Assembly (NCBI GenBank): GCA_964414265.1
Contig: CAYPVT010000010.1
Span: 1-22,622 of the forward strand
DNA from: VMEP01 sp964414265
GTDB taxonomy: Bacteria; Patescibacteriota; Minisyncoccia; Phycocordibacterales; VMEP01
Direction of reading: 5' to 3'
DNA length: 22,622 nt
The position numbers were made by a program, and so were the translations under genes. Shown here piece after piece: positions 21,215 through 22,622 of the stretch (position 1 is its first letter; each line of letters starts with the position of its first letter). The notes below the pieces were generated by a model. That model worked only from the letters and a program-made list of their open reading frames with translations. It made no database searches and had not been told where the DNA came from.

Positions 21215-21388
21215 TTATCTGGTGTTTTTTGCAACATGCATGCACTTAAGACAGGTTGTTTGTGGGTCGCGAGTCTTGATGTATTTATAACCACAAGCAC
21301 ATACAAGTACCTCTGTTACATGTTTTTTCTCCACCCACTTTCCATTTTTCTGGAATGTCCTTGTTGAAGTTGTAAGATTTGGTTTCAT
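21215..21388 (-). CDS. Small Cys-rich, probable zinc-ribbon protein (57 aa)
   Basis: 57 residues from MKPNLTTSTRTFQKNGKWV. The second half has C-A-C-G-Y...C-L-K-C, two Cys pairs 14-15 residues apart that could hold one zinc ion, with basic residues around them (KYIKTRDPQ, HVAKNTR), suggesting nucleic acid or ribosome contact. The start follows the helicase stop by one base (TAA-T-ATG). An upstream ATG at 21403 would overlap the helicase by 14 bases. Coupling to an RNA helicase gene fits an RNA-related role, but that is inferred. I do not recognise a named family. Confidence 0.7.
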   Translation of the reverse strand: MKPNLTTSTRTFQKNGKWVEKKHVTEVLVCACGYKYIKTRDPQTTCLKCMHVAKNTR

Positions 21389-21389
21389 A

Positions 21390-22622
21390 TTATTTGTGTT
21401 CAATAAATGTTAATGCTTTCCCTTTCTTATCCCCTCGCCCTGTTCTGCCGATACGATGAACGTAATCTTCGTAGGTAGCTGGAATATCATAATTGATGAC
21501 ATGAGACACGTCTGGAATATCAAGACCACGTGCCGCCACGTCTGTCGCAACAAGCACTTGTACGCGGTTGTCTTTAAACATTCCCAAAGAACGCTGACGA
21601 CGGACATGGTTTTTATCGCCATGGATTGATTCAGCCTTAAAACCACGCTCTACGAGTACATTTGATAACTTCTCCACTCCGTGTTTTGTTCGCCCGAAAA
21701 TTAGAACTTTTACGAATTCCTTCTGGTTTAAAAGGTCGTGGAGAGTTTCAATTTTATTGGCAACACTAACTCTAACAACGTCTTGATCAACATTTTTTGA
21801 GGTATCTCCTGTCTTAACAGAAATACGCACCGGTTCACGTAAAAATTCTTTAATAAGCTTTTCAATCTCTGGTGAAATTGTTGCTGAGAAAAACAAGGTA
21901 TGGTGATCCTTTGGCATTCCTGCCATAACAAAACGCATATCATTAATGAATCCCATATCAAGCATTCTGTCTGCTTCGTCTAAAACAATGGTGCTAAAAT
22001 CTGAAAGTTTAATTTTTGCGCGCTCTATCAAATCCTTAAGGCGTCCTGGGGTACCAATAATAAAATTATTTTTGTAACGCAATTCTGAAATCTGCTTTCC
22101 GATACTTGCGCCCCCAACACAACACACAGAAAAGATTCTTGTGCCAGTCTTAATTCCACGGGTAAATTCTTTTAACTCTTCGTCAATTTGAATTGCAAGT
22201 TCGCGAGTTGGAACAACAATCAAAACATTGTTCTTTGGATCAATGCGAACCTTATTTATAAGCGGAATCAAAAATGCCGCTGTCTTCCCTGTTCCCGTGT
22301 TTGCAATACCAACGATATCTGAACCATCAATTATGTGCGGGATTGCTCTATCTTGAATCGGGGTTGGTAAAGTGTAGCCCTTTTTGATAATGGCATCCTT
22401 TAGTTCCTGCTCAATATTAAAATCCTTAAACTGATGCTCTGGTTTGAAGTGTTCAATTTTTTCTGAAACTTCAACTGCTTTGTTGATAAATCTAGAAAAA
22501 TCTATTCTTTCACCACGCATTCCACTTCCACGAGATTGACTGCGAGAACTACCGCTACGGCTATATCCTCTACTTCCACCAGTACTAGGTCGCGATGAAA
22601 AACCGCCACTTCTAGAAGACGC
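21390..22622 (-). CDS. DEAD-box RNA helicase, 5' end cut off by the window
   Basis: At least 410 residues. In order: aromatic-rich region FKDFNIEQEL, Q-motif TLPTPIQ, motif I ANTGTGKT, Ia PTRELAIQ, Ib TPGRL, II LDEADRMLDMGF, III FSATI, V ATDVAARGLDIPDVSHVINYDIP and VI HRIGRTGRG. The core is complete and it ends soon after motif VI, without a C-terminal extension. The frame stays open from the Met at 22520 to the window edge for 34 more codons. These encode a Ser/Arg/Gly-rich stretch (RSGGFSSRPSTGGSRGYSRS and so on), so the Met at 22520 is internal and the true start is outside. DEAD-box proteins remodel RNA, ribosomes or mRNA. It is coupled to the small Cys-rich gene downstream. Confidence 0.95.
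   Translation of the reverse strand, partial: ASSRSGGFSSRPSTGGSRGYSRSGSSRSQSRGSGMRGERIDFSRFINKAVEVSEKIEHFKPEHQFKDFNIEQELKDAIIKKGYTLPTPIQDRAIPHIIDGSDIVGIANTGTGKTAAFLIPLINKVRIDPKNNVLIVVPTRELAIQIDEELKEFTRGIKTGTRIFSVCCVGGASIGKQISELRYKNNFIIGTPGRLKDLIERAKIKLSDFSTIVLDEADRMLDMGFINDMRFVMAGMPKDHHTLFFSATISPEIEKLIKEFLREPVRISVKTGDTSKNVDQDVVRVSVANKIETLHDLLNQKEFVKVLIFGRTKHGVEKLSNVLVERGFKAESIHGDKNHVRRQRSLGMFKDNRVQVLVATDVAARGLDIPDVSHVINYDIPATYEDYVHRIGRTGRGDKKGKALTFIEHK

Noticed and set aside
1..22622. CRISPR array, prophage or insertion sequence
   Set aside because: No regularly spaced repeats, and no transposase, integrase or phage structural genes were seen.
1..22622. Alternative genetic code with UGA as Gly (as in some CPR)
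   Set aside because: TGA ends the ABC ATPase gene at the overlap with the permease start, and known proteins read normally with the standard code.

Overview
The window looks like part of a small, AT-rich genome of the Candidate Phyla Radiation (Patescibacteria), most likely a Parcubacteria-type lineage. The grounds are short intergenic gaps, short compact proteins, mostly weak or absent Shine-Dalgarno sequences, and a typical CPR gene mix: an O-antigen ligase-like protein with TPRs, a MacA/MacB-type exporter with small OB-like proteins, a degenerate cupredoxin, and DUF-sized membrane proteins. TGA serves as a stop (for example at the end of the ABC ATPase gene), so the code looks standard. 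The placement rests on protein recognition from memory, not on a search.

Layout. (1) 1-1670: tRNA-Arg(CCU) on the plus strand and tRNA-Gly(CCC) on the minus strand, a glutaredoxin, an FtsB/DivIC-like division protein and an easily missed 35-residue membrane peptide. The gaps between them are unusually rich in hairpins, and partial copies of both tRNA 3' ends lie there. (2) 1667-3925: lepA (minus) diverging from a 69-residue conserved-looking small protein (plus), which ends in a strong terminator. (3) 3933-8006: an envelope pair, the O-antigen ligase/TPR gene followed by murJ. (4) 8101-8483: RNase P RNA on the minus strand with its promoter and a 17-bp perfect-stem terminator. (5) 8553-10439: an alpha/beta hydrolase, a four-TM protein with an internal duplication, and a cupredoxin-like protein. 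(6) 10579-17566: a tight minus-strand array, probably one operon: GH18 glycosidase, ECF sigma factor, small membrane protein (possible anti-sigma), OB-like protein, MacA adaptor, ABC ATPase, MacB permease, second OB-like protein. (7) 17596-20498: NAD kinase diverging from an M13 metallopeptidase, with a 14-bp palindrome in the shared promoter region. (8) 20502-22622: DoxX-like membrane protein, a small Cys-rich protein and a DEAD-box helicase whose RS/RG-rich N-terminus runs off the window edge.

How the genes fit together. Much of the window serves the cell envelope: lipid II flipping (MurJ), glycan ligation (O-antigen ligase-like), septum formation (FtsB-like), glycan hydrolysis (GH18) and export (MacAB-like). 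The most system-like stretch is the GH18 - ECF sigma - putative anti-sigma - OB - MacA - ATPase - MacB - OB array. It reads as an envelope-stress or export module with its own sigma factor in a lineage thought to lack an outer membrane. The most unusual DNA is the set of tRNA-3'-end copies and multi-hairpin intergenic elements in the first 1.7 kb.
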